Shown one piece after another: positions 36,568 to 44,910 of a stretch of DNA of 64,000 nt. The translations under genes were made by a program, and so were the position numbers. Source of the DNA: Nocardioides ferulae (GTDB lineage Bacteria; Actinomycetota; Actinomycetes; Propionibacteriales; Nocardioidaceae). Every line of letters begins with the position of its first letter. Position 1 is the stretch's first letter. The notes beneath the pieces are model-generated. The model worked only from the letters and a program-made list of their open reading frames with translations, had not been told where the DNA came from and searched no databases. Location: the NCBI RefSeq assembly GCF_003660455.1, contig NZ_QZVR01000004.1, positions 248,001 to 312,000 of the forward strand, read 5' to 3'.

Positions 36568-36636
36568 GGCCGGTCCAGGGCGACCCCTCGAGCGAAGCGG
36601 GGGGAGCTCCTCCCGAGGGGCCGTCCTGGACCGGCC
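36568..36636. terminator. Long inverted repeat, probable bidirectional terminator
   Basis: Arms of 23 bp at 36568-36590 and 36614-36636 pair with one G-T and one A-C exception. The 23-nt loop contains GGAGCTCC, a further palindrome. It lies in the 229-bp gap between the convergent VOC and gluD genes, where a two-way terminator is expected. No T-run follows, as is common in high-GC genomes. Confidence 0.6.
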
Positions 36637-36758
36637 TGAAGCGCGGCGGCGCCCTCCGCAGCGGTGGGCGCGAGCGCAACCATAGCAGTTCCTATGCTCA
36701 CCGGAAGGGGTGCTGCCCGGTGTTCCTGGTCACCCTCCCGGGGGGATGGGGTGGGCCG

Positions 36759-37634
36759 TCAGGACCGGCCCGCGTCTTCGCCGGTCGTGAGCGGGACCAC
36801 GCCCCCCTGGCCGGGGTCGAACGCCACCGGGCGCTTCTCTCCGACGTAGCGCCGCTGCACCCAGGTGGCGAGTGCGGTCAGCAGCAGGTTGACCGTCACG
36901 TACATCGCGGTGATCACCAGAGCGGCCGCGACGTGGTTGCGGAACTCGCCGGTGATCTTGTCGAAGACGTAGGTCAGGCCGGGCGCCACGATGATCGTGC
37001 CCAGGCTGGTGTCCTTCAGCGCCACCACGCACTGGCTGATCAGCGCCGGCAGCATCGTCTTGACCGCCTGGGGCAGCTGGATCTGCGCCATCACCTGGCT
37101 CTTGCGCATGCCCAGGGCGTACGCCGCCTCGACCTGCCCGCGGGGAACCGCGTTGATACCGGCACGGAAGACCTCGGCCAGCACGGCGCCGTTGTAGAGC
37201 AGCAGCGCGATCACGACGCACCAGAACCGGCTGAGCGGGCCGTCGCCGTAGGAGAAGGCGCTGGCCAGGAAGATCATCAAGATGATGACCGGCACGGCGC
37301 GGAAGAACTCGACGACCAGCCAGCTCGGCCACCGCAGCCACCGGTGCTCCGACAGCTTGCCGACGCCGAACGCCAGCCCGAACGCCACCGCGAGCACGAT
37401 CGCGGCCGCCGCCATCTGCAGGGTGTCCAGCAGCCCGGTCAGCAGCACCTCGACGTAGGCGGGGGTCACGAAGACCTCCCAGTAGCGCTCGTAGTCGAGC
37501 TGGCCACGGTCGTGCATCCGCCAGACGAAGAGCGCGACCAACCCGGCCAGGCCGAGATAGGTGAGCAGGGCGTAGAGTCGGTGCCGGGCGACGGTCTTGG
37601 GCCCCGGGGCGTCGAAGAGCACGCTGCCAGCCAT
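36759..37634 (-). CDS. gluD: Glutamate ABC transporter permease GluD
   Basis: A 291-residue membrane subunit of a polar amino-acid importer. It has an extra N-terminal membrane segment (about 20-38), then the permease core: LLDTLQMAAAAIVLAVAFGL, VEFFRAVPVIILMIFL and the ATPase-contact EAAYALGMRKSQVMAQIQLPQAVKTMLP. It begins 1 bp after the gluC stop and ends the operon gluA-gluB-gluC-gluD. The name follows the Corynebacterium gluABCD order. Confidence 0.9.
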   Translation of the reverse strand: MAGSVLFDAPGPKTVARHRLYALLTYLGLAGLVALFVWRMHDRGQLDYERYWEVFVTPAYVEVLLTGLLDTLQMAAAAIVLAVAFGLAFGVGKLSEHRWLRWPSWLVVEFFRAVPVIILMIFLASAFSYGDGPLSRFWCVVIALLLYNGAVLAEVFRAGINAVPRGQVEAAYALGMRKSQVMAQIQLPQAVKTMLPALISQCVVALKDTSLGTIIVAPGLTYVFDKITGEFRNHVAAALVITAMYVTVNLLLTALATWVQRRYVGEKRPVAFDPGQGGVVPLTTGEDAGRS

Positions 37635-37635
37635 C

Positions 37636-38322
37636 TCACGCCACCTTCCAGCGACGCTCGAGCGCGTAGGAGGAGAGCGTCACGAGCTCGACCAGCACGA
37701 CGTAGCCGATCGCGATCATCAAGAAGATCTCCGGTCGCTGGTCGGCGTGGTTGTTCAGCGAGGTGCGCATGTAATAGGCGGCCTCGGCCATCCCGAAGGC
37801 CGCCGCGACCGAGGTGTTCTTCAACAGTGCGACCTGGACGCTGGTCAGCGGCGGGATCACGGCACGTCCCGCCTGGGGGAGCACGACTAGCCGCATGCTC
37901 TGGCCGAAGGTCAGCCCGATGGATCGCGCGGCCTCCGCCTGACCGAGCGGCACCGCGTTGATGCCGGAACGGAAAGCCTCGCACACGAACGCGGAGGTGT
38001 AGAGCGTGAGTGCCAGGCTGGCGCGGGTGAAGAACGCCGAGGGGTTCCAGTCGCCGATGCGGACCTCCTCGACGAAGAGGAACGTCACCCCGAGTCGGGG
38101 CATCGCGAACATCATGAACACGAAGATCATCAGCAGCGGTGTGTTGCGGAACATGATCACGTAGAGCGCCGCCGCGCGCCGCATGATCGAGACCGGGCCG
38201 ACCCGCAGTGCGGCGAGGAACAGCCCCAGCACCAGGGACGCCGCCCCGGAGACCACGAACAGCAGCAGGGTCAGGCCGAACGCCTTGAGGTACTCGTCGA
38301 AGTCAGAGAACACCGCTTCCAC
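37636..38322 (-). CDS. gluC: Glutamate ABC transporter permease GluC
   Basis: A 228-residue permease with about five membrane helices. FRNTPLLMIFVFMMFAMP and the EAA loop EAARSIGLTFGQSMRLVVLPQAGRAVIPPL match the His/Glu/Gln permease family. GGAGG lies 8 nt before GTG 38322. It forms the membrane channel together with GluD. Confidence 0.92.
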   Translation of the reverse strand: MEAVFSDFDEYLKAFGLTLLLFVVSGAASLVLGLFLAALRVGPVSIMRRAAALYVIMFRNTPLLMIFVFMMFAMPRLGVTFLFVEEVRIGDWNPSAFFTRASLALTLYTSAFVCEAFRSGINAVPLGQAEAARSIGLTFGQSMRLVVLPQAGRAVIPPLTSVQVALLKNTSVAAAFGMAEAAYYMRTSLNNHADQRPEIFLMIAIGYVVLVELVTLSSYALERRWKVA

Positions 38323-38421
38323 GCGGCGTACCTCCTTGCTGCTGAGGACCGGCGGGCGACCCGGTGCGGGACGCCCGCCGGTCGGCGGTCAACGGTGGTT
38401 CGGCCTCGGCTCAGTCCTGAC

Positions 38422-39318
38422 TCAGCCCTGGCAGGGGTCGAGCTCCGGGGTCTCCGGGGTCTCGACGTCGGAGAGGCCCAGAGTCGCCTCGAAGGCCTCC
38501 TCCCAGGAGCCGTCCTCGAAGGCCTCAGTGAGCTGCTCGTTGATCCATTCGCACATCTCGGGCGCGTCGGGGGAGTAGCCCACGCCGTAGCGCTCGGTGG
38601 AGAACGGGTCGCCCACGACCTTCAGCTCGTCGGGGTTCTCCGCGGCGTAGCCGAGCAGGATCGCGCCGTCGGTGGTCATCGCGTCGACCGTGCCGTCGAG
38701 CACCTGGTCGACGCACTCGGAGTAGGTGTCGAAGCCGCGGGGCTTGGCGCCCTCGGCCTTGACGTTGTCGAGCGAGGTCGAGCCGGTGACCGAGCAGACC
38801 TCCATGCCCTTGATGTCCTCGACACCCTCGATCTCGTCGTTGTCGGCGTGCACGAGCAGCTGCTGCCCGGTCTCGTAGTAGGGGCCGGCCTGGCCCACGA
38901 CCGCGCGCCGCTCGTCGGTGATCGAGTACGACGCGATCACCAGGTCGACCTCGCCGGACTCCAGGAACGGCTCGCGGTTGTCGGAGATCGTCTCGGTCCA
39001 GGTGATGTCGTCGGGGGCGATGCCGAGGTCGGCGGCGAGGATCTTGCCGATCTCGGGGTCGAAGCCCTGCGGGATGTCGTCGGTGGCGCCCTTGAAGCCG
39101 ATGCCGGGCTGGTCGAACTTGACCCCGATGTTGATCGAGCCGGCCTCGGCCAGCTCGCGCATCCGGGTGCCCTCGTCGAACTCGTCGGCGGCGTTCTCCT
39201 CGACCTCGACCTCGGGGGTGTCGGCGGCCTCCCCGTCGTCGCCGGCGTCGCCGCAGGCGGCCATCGTGAGCGCGAGTGCCGCGGTGGCGAGTGCGGCCTT
39301 GGTCCTGATCAGTCGCAT
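38422..39318 (-). CDS. gluB: Glutamate-binding lipoprotein GluB
   Basis: A 298-residue extracellular solute-binding protein. The lipoprotein signal is [22 protein letters not shown] with the lipidated Cys22, followed by an acidic linker. The SBP_bac_3 core includes [47 protein letters not shown] and a C-terminal Cys pair pattern (MCEWIN, DPCQG). It captures glutamate or a related amino acid for GluCD. GGAGAAGGAG precedes the ATG. Confidence 0.93.
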   Translation of the reverse strand: MRLIRTKAALATAALALTMAACGDAGDDGEAADTPEVEVEENAADEFDEGTRMRELAEAGSINIGVKFDQPGIGFKGATDDIPQGFDPEIGKILAADLGIAPDDITWTETISDNREPFLESGEVDLVIASYSITDERRAVVGQAGPYYETGQQLLVHADNDEIEGVEDIKGMEVCSVTGSTSLDNVKAEGAKPRGFDTYSECVDQVLDGTVDAMTTDGAILLGYAAENPDELKVVGDPFSTERYGVGYSPDAPEMCEWINEQLTEAFEDGSWEEAFEATLGLSDVETPETPELDPCQG

Positions 39319-39394
39319 CGTTCTCTCCTTCTCCCGAGCCGGAGTTCCGACCCTGTCGTCTCGGGCACCCGACGGCCGCCGGGCGCCGGGGATC

Positions 39395-40171
39395 TCAGTG
39401 CTTGAGGATCTTGCCGAGGAAGTCCTGCGCTCGCTCCGAGCGCGGGTTGGTGAAGAACTCCTCGGGGGTGTTCTCCTCGACGATCGCGCCGTCGGACATG
39501 AACACCACCCGGTCGGCGGCGGTGCGCGCGAAGCCCATCTCGTGGGTGACCACCACCATGGTCATGCCCTGGCGGGCCAGGTCGACCATGACGTCGAGGA
39601 CCTCCTTGATCATCTCCGGGTCGAGCGCGGAGGTCGGCTCGTCGAAGAGCATGACCTTGGGGTCCATCGCCAGCGCCCGGGCGATCGCGACCCGCTGCTG
39701 CTGGCCGCCGGAGAGCTGCGCTGGGTACTTCTGCGCCTGGTGCTCGATGCCGACCCGCGCGAGCAGCTCCATCGCCCGCTGCTCGGCGGCCGCCTTGTCC
39801 TGCTTGCGCACCTTGACCGGGCCGAGCATGACGTTCTCGAGGATCGTCTTGTGGGCGAAGAGGTTGAAGCTCTGGAAGACCATGCCGACCTCGGCCCGCA
39901 GCGCCGCCAGCGCCTTGCCCTCCTGGGGGAGCGGCTCGCCGTCGAGGCTGATCGTGCCCTTGTCGATGGTCTCCAACCGGTTGATCGCCCGGCACAGCGT
40001 CGACTTGCCCGACCCCGACGGGCCGATCACCACGACCACCTCGCCGCGGTGGATGGTCAGGTCGATGTCGCGGAGCACGTGCAGCTCGCCGAACCACTTG
40101 TCGACGTGGTCCAGCACCACCAGGGCCTCGCCCTGGACGGTCGAACGAGGCTCCGCCCCCTGCGCAGTCAT
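39395..40171 (-). CDS. gluA: Glutamate ABC transporter ATPase GluA
   Basis: A 258-residue ATPase that powers the GluBCD importer. Walker [22 protein letters not shown]-loop [13 protein letters not shown], signature [17 protein letters not shown], Walker [15 protein letters not shown] and switch His VVTHEMGFA are all intact. I chose ATG 40171 because TAGGTT ends 7 nt upstream. It is first in the operon and divergent from miaB. Confidence 0.95.
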   Translation of the reverse strand: MTAQGAEPRSTVQGEALVVLDHVDKWFGELHVLRDIDLTIHRGEVVVVIGPSGSGKSTLCRAINRLETIDKGTISLDGEPLPQEGKALAALRAEVGMVFQSFNLFAHKTILENVMLGPVKVRKQDKAAAEQRAMELLARVGIEHQAQKYPAQLSGGQQQRVAIARALAMDPKVMLFDEPTSALDPEMIKEVLDVMVDLARQGMTMVVVTHEMGFARTAADRVVFMSDGAIVEENTPEEFFTNPRSERAQDFLGKILKH

Positions 40172-40178
40172 GCGGGGC

Positions 40179-40184
40179 AACCTA
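40179..40184 (-). promoter_or_regulatory. -10 element TAGGTT for gluABCD
   Basis: On the minus strand TAGGTT ends 7 nt before ATG 40171. There is no Shine-Dalgarno. Confidence 0.45.
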
Positions 40185-40286
40185 GTCCCAGATAGTCCGT
40201 TCGGGCTATCCCGAGCCCCCGGTGGTGCGGATCCGTGGCCCGATCGTGACCCTGACTGCGATTCCGGCGGACGCCGCGCCGCGCCG

Positions 40287-40292
40287 TACCCT
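40287..40292 (+). promoter_or_regulatory. -10 element TACCCT for miaB
   Basis: TACCCT ends 9 nt before ATG 40302, so the leader would be absent or 2-3 nt. Confidence 0.4.
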
Positions 40293-40301
40293 GGACCGGT
40301 C

Positions 40302-41849
40302 ATGACTGCTCAGCCCGAGGCCCCCGCCGCGCCCACGAACTCCGCGCGCCCCACGCACCCGCGCACCTACGAGGTGCGCACCTACGGGTGCCAGATGAAC
40401 GTGCACGACTCCGAGCGGCTCACCGGCCTGCTCGAGGACGCGGGCTACGTCGCCGCGCCCGCCGGCGACCAGGCCGGCCCCCCTGACGTCGTCGTGTTCA
40501 ACACCTGCGCGGTGCGCGAGAACGCCGACAACAAGCTCTACGGCAACCTCGGCCACCTCGCCCCCGCGAAGGCGAAGAACCCCCAGATGCAGATCGCGGT
40601 CGGCGGCTGCCTGGCGCAGAAGGACCGCGACACGATCGTGAAGAAGGCCCCCTGGGTCGACGTCGTGTTCGGCACCCACAACATCGGCTCGCTGCCGGTG
40701 CTGCTCGAGCGGGCCCGGGTGCAGCAGGAGGCGCAGGTCGAGATCCTCGAGTCGCTCGACGTCTTCCCCTCCACGCTGCCCACCAAGCGCGAGTCGGCGT
40801 ACGCCGCGTGGGTCTCGATCTCGGTCGGGTGCAACAACACCTGCACGTTCTGCATCGTCCCGGCGCTGCGCGGCAAGGAGAAGGACCGCCGCCCCGGCGA
40901 CATCCTCGCCGAGGTGCGCGCGCTGGTCGCCGAGGGCGTCACCGAGGTGACCCTGCTCGGCCAGAACGTCAACGCCTACGGCGTCGAGTTCGGCGACCGC
41001 CAGGCGTTCTCCAAGCTGCTGCGCGCCTGCGGCGAGATCGAGGGCCTGGAGCGGGTCCGGTTCACCTCGCCCCACCCCGCGGAGTTCACCGACGACGTGA
41101 TCGAGGCGATGGCGCAGACCCCCAACGTGATGCCGTCGCTGCACATGCCCCTGCAGTCCGGCTCCGATGCGGTGCTGCGCGCGATGCGCCGCTCCTACCG
41201 GTCCTCGAAGTTCCTCGGCATCATCGACCGGGTGCGTGCCGCGATCCCCGACGCGGCGATCACGACCGACATCATCGTCGGCTTCCCGGGTGAGACCGAG
41301 GAGGACTTCCAGGCCACCCTCGACGTGGTCCGGGCCGCCCGGTTCTCCGGCGCCTTCACCTTCCAGTACTCCAAGCGCCCCGGCACCCCGGCCGCGGTGC
41401 TCGACGACCAGGTGCCGCCGGAGGTGGTGGGTCACCGCTACGAGCGCCTCGCCGCGCTGGTCAACGAGATCGCCTGGGAGGAGAACAAGCGCCAGGTCGG
41501 CCGCCGTCTCGAGCTGATGGTCGCCGAGGGCGAGGGCCGCAAGGACGCCGCCACCCACCGGCTCTCGGGCCGGGCGCCCGACAACCGGCTCGTGCACTTC
41601 TCGCCCGAGCTCGCGCCGGGGATCGAGCCTGCCGAGATCCGGCCGGGCGACATGGTCACCGTCGAGGTCACCTACGCCGCCCCGCACCACCTGGTCGCCG
41701 ACGGGCCGGTCCTGGCCGTGCGGCGTACCCGCTCCGGTGACGCGTGGGAGGCCCGCCAGGGTCGCGCGCCCGAGCCGGCCGGCGTCTCGCTCGGCATGCC
41801 CGCACTCGGCGTCCCCGCGCCACTGCCACCCGCTCCCGCCTGCGGCTGA
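40302..41849 (+). CDS. miaB: tRNA-2-methylthio-N6-dimethylallyladenosine synthase MiaB
   Basis: A 515-residue radical-SAM methylthiotransferase acting on i6A37 of tRNAs reading UNN codons. The N-terminal UPF0004 domain has [33 protein letters not shown] and VGGCLAQ, whose cysteines bind one Fe-S cluster. The radical-SAM cluster is [14 protein letters not shown] (CxxxCxxC). A TRAM domain follows, then a 30-residue Ala/Pro tail. The TACCCT hexamer lies 9 nt before the ATG. It works downstream of MiaA, encoded 3 kb away. Confidence 0.96.
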   Translation: MTAQPEAPAAPTNSARPTHPRTYEVRTYGCQMNVHDSERLTGLLEDAGYVAAPAGDQAGPPDVVVFNTCAVRENADNKLYGNLGHLAPAKAKNPQMQIAVGGCLAQKDRDTIVKKAPWVDVVFGTHNIGSLPVLLERARVQQEAQVEILESLDVFPSTLPTKRESAYAAWVSISVGCNNTCTFCIVPALRGKEKDRRPGDILAEVRALVAEGVTEVTLLGQNVNAYGVEFGDRQAFSKLLRACGEIEGLERVRFTSPHPAEFTDDVIEAMAQTPNVMPSLHMPLQSGSDAVLRAMRRSYRSSKFLGIIDRVRAAIPDAAITTDIIVGFPGETEEDFQATLDVVRAARFSGAFTFQYSKRPGTPAAVLDDQVPPEVVGHRYERLAALVNEIAWEENKRQVGRRLELMVAEGEGRKDAATHRLSGRAPDNRLVHFSPELAPGIEPAEIRPGDMVTVEVTYAAPHHLVADGPVLAVRRTRSGDAWEARQGRAPEPAGVSLGMPALGVPAPLPPAPACG

Positions 41850-41863
41850 CGGCGGCGCAGGCT

Positions 41864-41908
41864 TGATGTGTCACTTGCTGCCGGATGCTGGCAGCAAGTT
41901 CCACAGTT
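41864..41908. repeat. Hairpin repeat, upstream copy (loop GGATGCT)
   Basis: TGATGTGTCACTTGCTGCC (41864-41882), loop GGATGCT, then GGCAGCAAGTTCCACA. The inner 10 bp pair perfectly, then two mismatches, then TGTG/CACA. It lies 15 bp after miaB, where it could act as terminator, and is the sister of the element at 42949-42993. Confidence 0.8.
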
Positions 41909-41985
41909 GAGCCCCGGCGCCGGTCGTCCACAGGTTGCGGGGACTGGGCTCGTCCCGCCCGGCGACGCTCGCGCAGCCTGACCGC

Positions 41986-42951
41986 GTGACCAACGACGAG
42001 TGGCGCCGGCTCGCTGCCATCCAGGACGGCGTGATCGCACGCGCGCAGCTGCTCGAGAGCGGTCTCGCCGAGCACGGCGTACGCCGTCTCGTGCGGCGCC
42101 GCGAGCTCACGGTGCTCCACCCGGGCGTCTACGTCGTGCACACCGGCCAGCCGACCTGGTCGCAGCGCGCCTGGGCAGCGGTGCTGCATGCGGCGCCGGC
42201 CGCCCTCGCCGGCTGGTCGGCGCTGCGGGCGGCCGAGGGACCCGGCCGGCCCGGGCCGGAGCGGACGATCGTGGTCGCGGTGGCCCATGGCCGGAAGGTC
42301 CGGCCGCCGCCCGGCGTGCGGGTGGTGCGCCAGGCGGGGTTGTCCGCGCGAGTCCTGTGGAACGCCTCCCCGCCGCGGCTGCGCTACGAGGAGGCGGTGC
42401 TCGACGTCGTCGCGGAATGTCACCCTGACCTCTACGGGGTGGGTGTGTTGGCGCGGGCCGTGCAGGAGCGCCGGACCACCCCCGAACGGCTGCTCGCCAC
42501 GCTTGCCGATCGCGCGCGCATCGCGCGGAGGGGCTGGCTGGTCGCGGTGCTGGCGGACCTGCGCGACGGTACGACGTCGGTGCTCGAGCACGGCTACCTG
42601 ACGCTGGTGGAGCGCCCCCACGGGCTCCCGCGCGCACGCCGCCAGGCGGTCGAGGTCGACGGGCGCGGGCGGGTGGTCTACCGCGACGCCGACTACGGCG
42701 TGCTGCTGGTCGAGCTGGACGGCGCGCTGTTCCACTCCGGAGCGGCGGCGCGCGATGCCGACCTCGAACGTGACCTGGACGCCGCCCTCACCGGCCGCGA
42801 CACGGTCCGGCTCGGCTGGGGGCAGGTCTTCGACCGATCCTGTCAGACCGCAGCGAAGGTGGGAGACCTGCTGCAGGCACGGGGCTGGAGGGGAGCCGTC
42901 CGCCCGTGTGGGCCCCGATGCGCCGTGGCGGCCGTGGGAGTCGCGGTCTGA
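41986..42951 (+). CDS. AbiEi-type N-terminus with DUF559 (Vsr-like) nuclease domain
   Basis: A 321-residue protein. The N-terminus (about 1-90) resembles the AbiEi winged-helix part: AIQDGVIARAQLLESGL, VRRLVRRRELTVLHPGVYVV, then AALAGWSALRAAEG. The C-terminus resembles the DUF559/Vsr endonuclease fold: DADYGVLLVELDGALFHS supplies possible catalytic acids, then LERDLDAALTGRDTVRLGWGQVF. Such proteins are common orphans in Nocardioides and are annotated as AbiEi-like antitoxins or endonuclease-domain proteins; activity is unproven. GTG 41986 is the likely start. The stop codon lies inside the downstream hairpin repeat. Confidence 0.7.
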   Translation: MTNDEWRRLAAIQDGVIARAQLLESGLAEHGVRRLVRRRELTVLHPGVYVVHTGQPTWSQRAWAAVLHAAPAALAGWSALRAAEGPGRPGPERTIVVAVAHGRKVRPPPGVRVVRQAGLSARVLWNASPPRLRYEEAVLDVVAECHPDLYGVGVLARAVQERRTTPERLLATLADRARIARRGWLVAVLADLRDGTTSVLEHGYLTLVERPHGLPRARRQAVEVDGRGRVVYRDADYGVLLVELDGALFHSGAAARDADLERDLDAALTGRDTVRLGWGQVFDRSCQTAAKVGDLLQARGWRGAVRPCGPRCAVAAVGVAV

Positions 42952-42993
42952 TGTGTCATTCGCTGCCGGATGCTGGCAGCAAATGACACATCA
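42949..42993. repeat. Hairpin repeat, downstream copy (loop GGATGCT)
   Basis: TGATGTGTCATTCGCTGCC (42949-42967), loop GGATGCT, and the complement at 42975-42993 with one mismatch in 19 bp. Its first three bases are the TGA stop of the DUF559 gene. It can also terminate the convergent 43002-43424 gene. Confidence 0.9.
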
Positions 42994-43001
42994 GGCGCGG
43001 A

Positions 43002-43424
43002 TCAGGAGCCGCGGGTCTGGAACGGCTTGTCGTCCGACCGCGGGTCGCTGGCCGCGTAGCCCGCCTTCGGGTCGAGCCCGACCGGGTTCTCCTCGGGACC
43101 CCCGGTCGACTGCTCCGGCGGCGCCCCCTCACGGGCCGGCGGGGCGGGCGAGGTGTCGTTGAAGCCGTCGGTGGAAGTCTGGCCGGGTCCGCTGTGGCCG
43201 ACCCGCTCGCTGCTCACCCCCATGCCACCCGAGGCGCCCTGCGGCCCGGCGGAGCCCGGAGTGGACTCGCGGAAGTCCTCCAGGTCGCGGGGCAGGTCGG
43301 TGTCGGGCCGGGTGCTGCGGTCGGCAGCCGCGACCGGCGACGCCTGGTCGATCGCCGACTCCTCGGCGGTCGGCAGCCGGTCGGGGGTGGGGCGGTCGTC
43401 GGGGCCGGACGGTGTCGAGGTCAT
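43002..43424 (-). CDS. Disordered Gly/Pro/Asp-rich protein, 140 aa
   Basis: No recognised domain. The sequence is low-complexity and hydrophilic, with about 12% Gly, many Pro/Asp/Ser/Thr/Glu, no Cys or Trp and one Tyr, so it should be intrinsically disordered. No signal peptide is seen. AAGGAG precedes ATG 43424, which overlaps the stop of the gene upstream in the operon (ATGA). Composition resembles hydrophilins, a class linked to desiccation or osmotic stress; that is only a compositional inference. Confidence 0.6.
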   Translation of the reverse strand: MTSTPSGPDDRPTPDRLPTAEESAIDQASPVAAADRSTRPDTDLPRDLEDFRESTPGSAGPQGASGGMGVSSERVGHSGPGQTSTDGFNDTSPAPPAREGAPPEQSTGGPEENPVGLDPKAGYAASDPRSDDKPFQTRGS

Positions 43425-43720
43425 ACCGGGGACTCCTTCTCGGGCTCGTCGGGCTCCTGGGCCTCGTCGCTGCGGCCTGCGGTCGCCTCGGTGCTGGTGT
43501 CCTCGCCCTCGCGCAGCGGGTCGGGCACCGAGTCGCCCTTGGTCTCGGGGTTCAGGTCGGGAGACAGGTCGGGGACCAGCGGCGCGTCGAAGGCCCCCTC
43601 GGTGACCGCGTCGGCGCCTCCCGGAGGCGGCTCGCCGGGGTCGATCCGTGGCGTGGGCATCGGCCCGAGATCGCCGCTGACGGTGGGTTGCCGCACGTGC
43701 CCGCCGGTCCGTTCTGTCAT
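43421..43720 (-). CDS. Disordered Pro/Asp/Glu-rich protein, 99 aa
   Basis: No recognised domain. Pro, Asp, Glu, Gly and Thr dominate, and Cys, Trp and Tyr are absent. GGGAGGG is placed before ATG 43720, and the stop overlaps the next start, so translation is coupled to the 140-aa protein. Like its three neighbours it is probably unstructured and cytoplasmic. Confidence 0.58.
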   Translation of the reverse strand: MTERTGGHVRQPTVSGDLGPMPTPRIDPGEPPPGGADAVTEGAFDAPLVPDLSPDLNPETKGDSVPDPLREGEDTSTEATAGRSDEAQEPDEPEKESPV

Positions 43721-43761
43721 GGGTGTCCCTCCCTGGGTCCGCGCCCGGCCGGCCGGAGCTG

Positions 43762-44265
43762 TCAGTCGAAGCCGAACGTGATGTACCCCTCAGCCGTACC
43801 CGATCGCAGCGCCTCCAACACGGCCCGCTCGTGCGGCACCACCGGGCCCGGCAGACCGTCGAGCCCGTCGAGCGGCACCCACCGCAGCTCGGCGCACTTC
43901 TCCGGCTCCACGATCCGGGGCTCGCCCGACCAGGAGCGGGCGGCGAAGAAGAAGTCGACCCGCTCGTCGATCGGCTCGCCCCCGCGGGTGCGCTGCATCG
44001 TGGTCAGGAACTCAAGGGCGAGGTCGTCGACCGCGACCTCCTCGCGGGCCTCGCGCCGTGCCGCGTCGTACGCCGTCTCGCCGCGCTCGACGTGCCCGGC
44101 AGCGGCGGCGGCCCAGTGGCCGTCCATGAACCCGGTGTTCTGGCGCAGCTGGAGCAGCACCTCGGTGCCGGTGGCACCCTCGCGCAGCAGGAACACGTAG
44201 GCGGCGGGGACGACGACGAACCGCCCGTGCCCGGGGTCGGGCACGGGACGGTCGGCGCCGCTCAC
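43762..44265 (-). CDS. Nudix hydrolase
   Basis: A 167-residue pyrophosphohydrolase. The Nudix box is GHVERGETAYDAARREAREEVAV; the core Glu residues are intact, and Ala replaces the usual Gly near its end. RFVVVPAAYVFLL before it and WVPLDGLDGLPGPVVPHERAVLE after it fit a nucleotide-type Nudix fold. The substrate cannot be predicted. GTG 44265 overlaps the stop of the 67-aa gene (GTGA), so the two are co-translated. Confidence 0.9.
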   Translation of the reverse strand: MSGADRPVPDPGHGRFVVVPAAYVFLLREGATGTEVLLQLRQNTGFMDGHWAAAAAGHVERGETAYDAARREAREEVAVDDLALEFLTTMQRTRGGEPIDERVDFFFAARSWSGEPRIVEPEKCAELRWVPLDGLDGLPGPVVPHERAVLEALRSGTAEGYITFGFD

Positions 44266-44465
44266 TCCTGGGCTTCCTCGTCAGCGTCCTCGGTGAGGTC
44301 GTGCGGTGTGGCCTCGGCCTCGCCCTGGCTGTCGTAGACCGTGCCGGTGTCCGTGGACTCGGTCTCGGCCTCGCTGGGGAGGTACTCCTCGGCGTCGGGC
44401 TCGGTGCTGGGCGGGACCTCCTCGGCGACGTTCTCCAGCGGCGTCTCGGGGGATACTCCGGTCAT
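44262..44465 (-). CDS. Very acidic disordered protein, 67 aa
   Basis: About one third of residues are Asp or Glu, and there is no Lys, Arg, Cys or Trp. No domain is recognised. AAGGAG lies just before ATG 44465. It is translationally coupled to the Nudix hydrolase. Such polyanionic small proteins could bind cations or basic partners, but nothing in the sequence proves this. Confidence 0.6.
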   Translation of the reverse strand: MTGVSPETPLENVAEEVPPSTEPDAEEYLPSEAETESTDTGTVYDSQGEAEATPHDLTEDADEEAQE

Positions 44466-44543
44466 CTGCTGCTCCTTCCCGGGTGGCTCTCGGGGCGAGG
44501 GCCAACCCCGTGCTCCGCGTGGCGGCGCCGCGCGCTCGGTGCG

Positions 44544-44840
44544 TCAGGCGGACGGCTGGTCCGCCGACGTCTCAGCATTCTGCTCCTGCCGGGCCCGGGC
44601 CGCGTCGCCCTGGTGCTCGTCGGCGCCGGTGACCGGCGGCGGGTCGGGGGTGTCGTCGCGGGTCACCCGCTGCACCTGCGGTCCGGGGTCCTTGGCGCCG
44701 GGGATCGGGTCCATGACCTGCTCGGGGGTGTCGGTGCGCACGGGGGTGCGAGGCGCCGGCTGCGCGTCGGGCCCGCCGGGGCGGTCGGGGTCCTCGGGGC
44801 CCTGCCGGAACTCGTCAGGCGTTGCGGGCTGGTCGCTCAT
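44544..44840 (-). CDS. Disordered Pro/Asp/Gln-rich protein, 98 aa
   Basis: Low-complexity sequence with abundant Pro, Asp, Gln, Arg and Thr, and no Leu, Cys, Trp or Tyr. No domain is recognised. ATG 44840 is preceded by GAGAGGCAGG at a long distance. It is the first of four such genes on this strand and lies divergent from miaA, 70 bp away. Confidence 0.55.
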   Translation of the reverse strand: MSDQPATPDEFRQGPEDPDRPGGPDAQPAPRTPVRTDTPEQVMDPIPGAKDPGPQVQRVTRDDTPDPPPVTGADEHQGDAARARQEQNAETSADQPSA

Positions 44841-44910
44841 CGGTGCGGGCCTGCCTCTCGTGGTCGTCACTGTCGCCGACCACGTACCCACCGTTTGCGA
44901 CACTAAGCCG

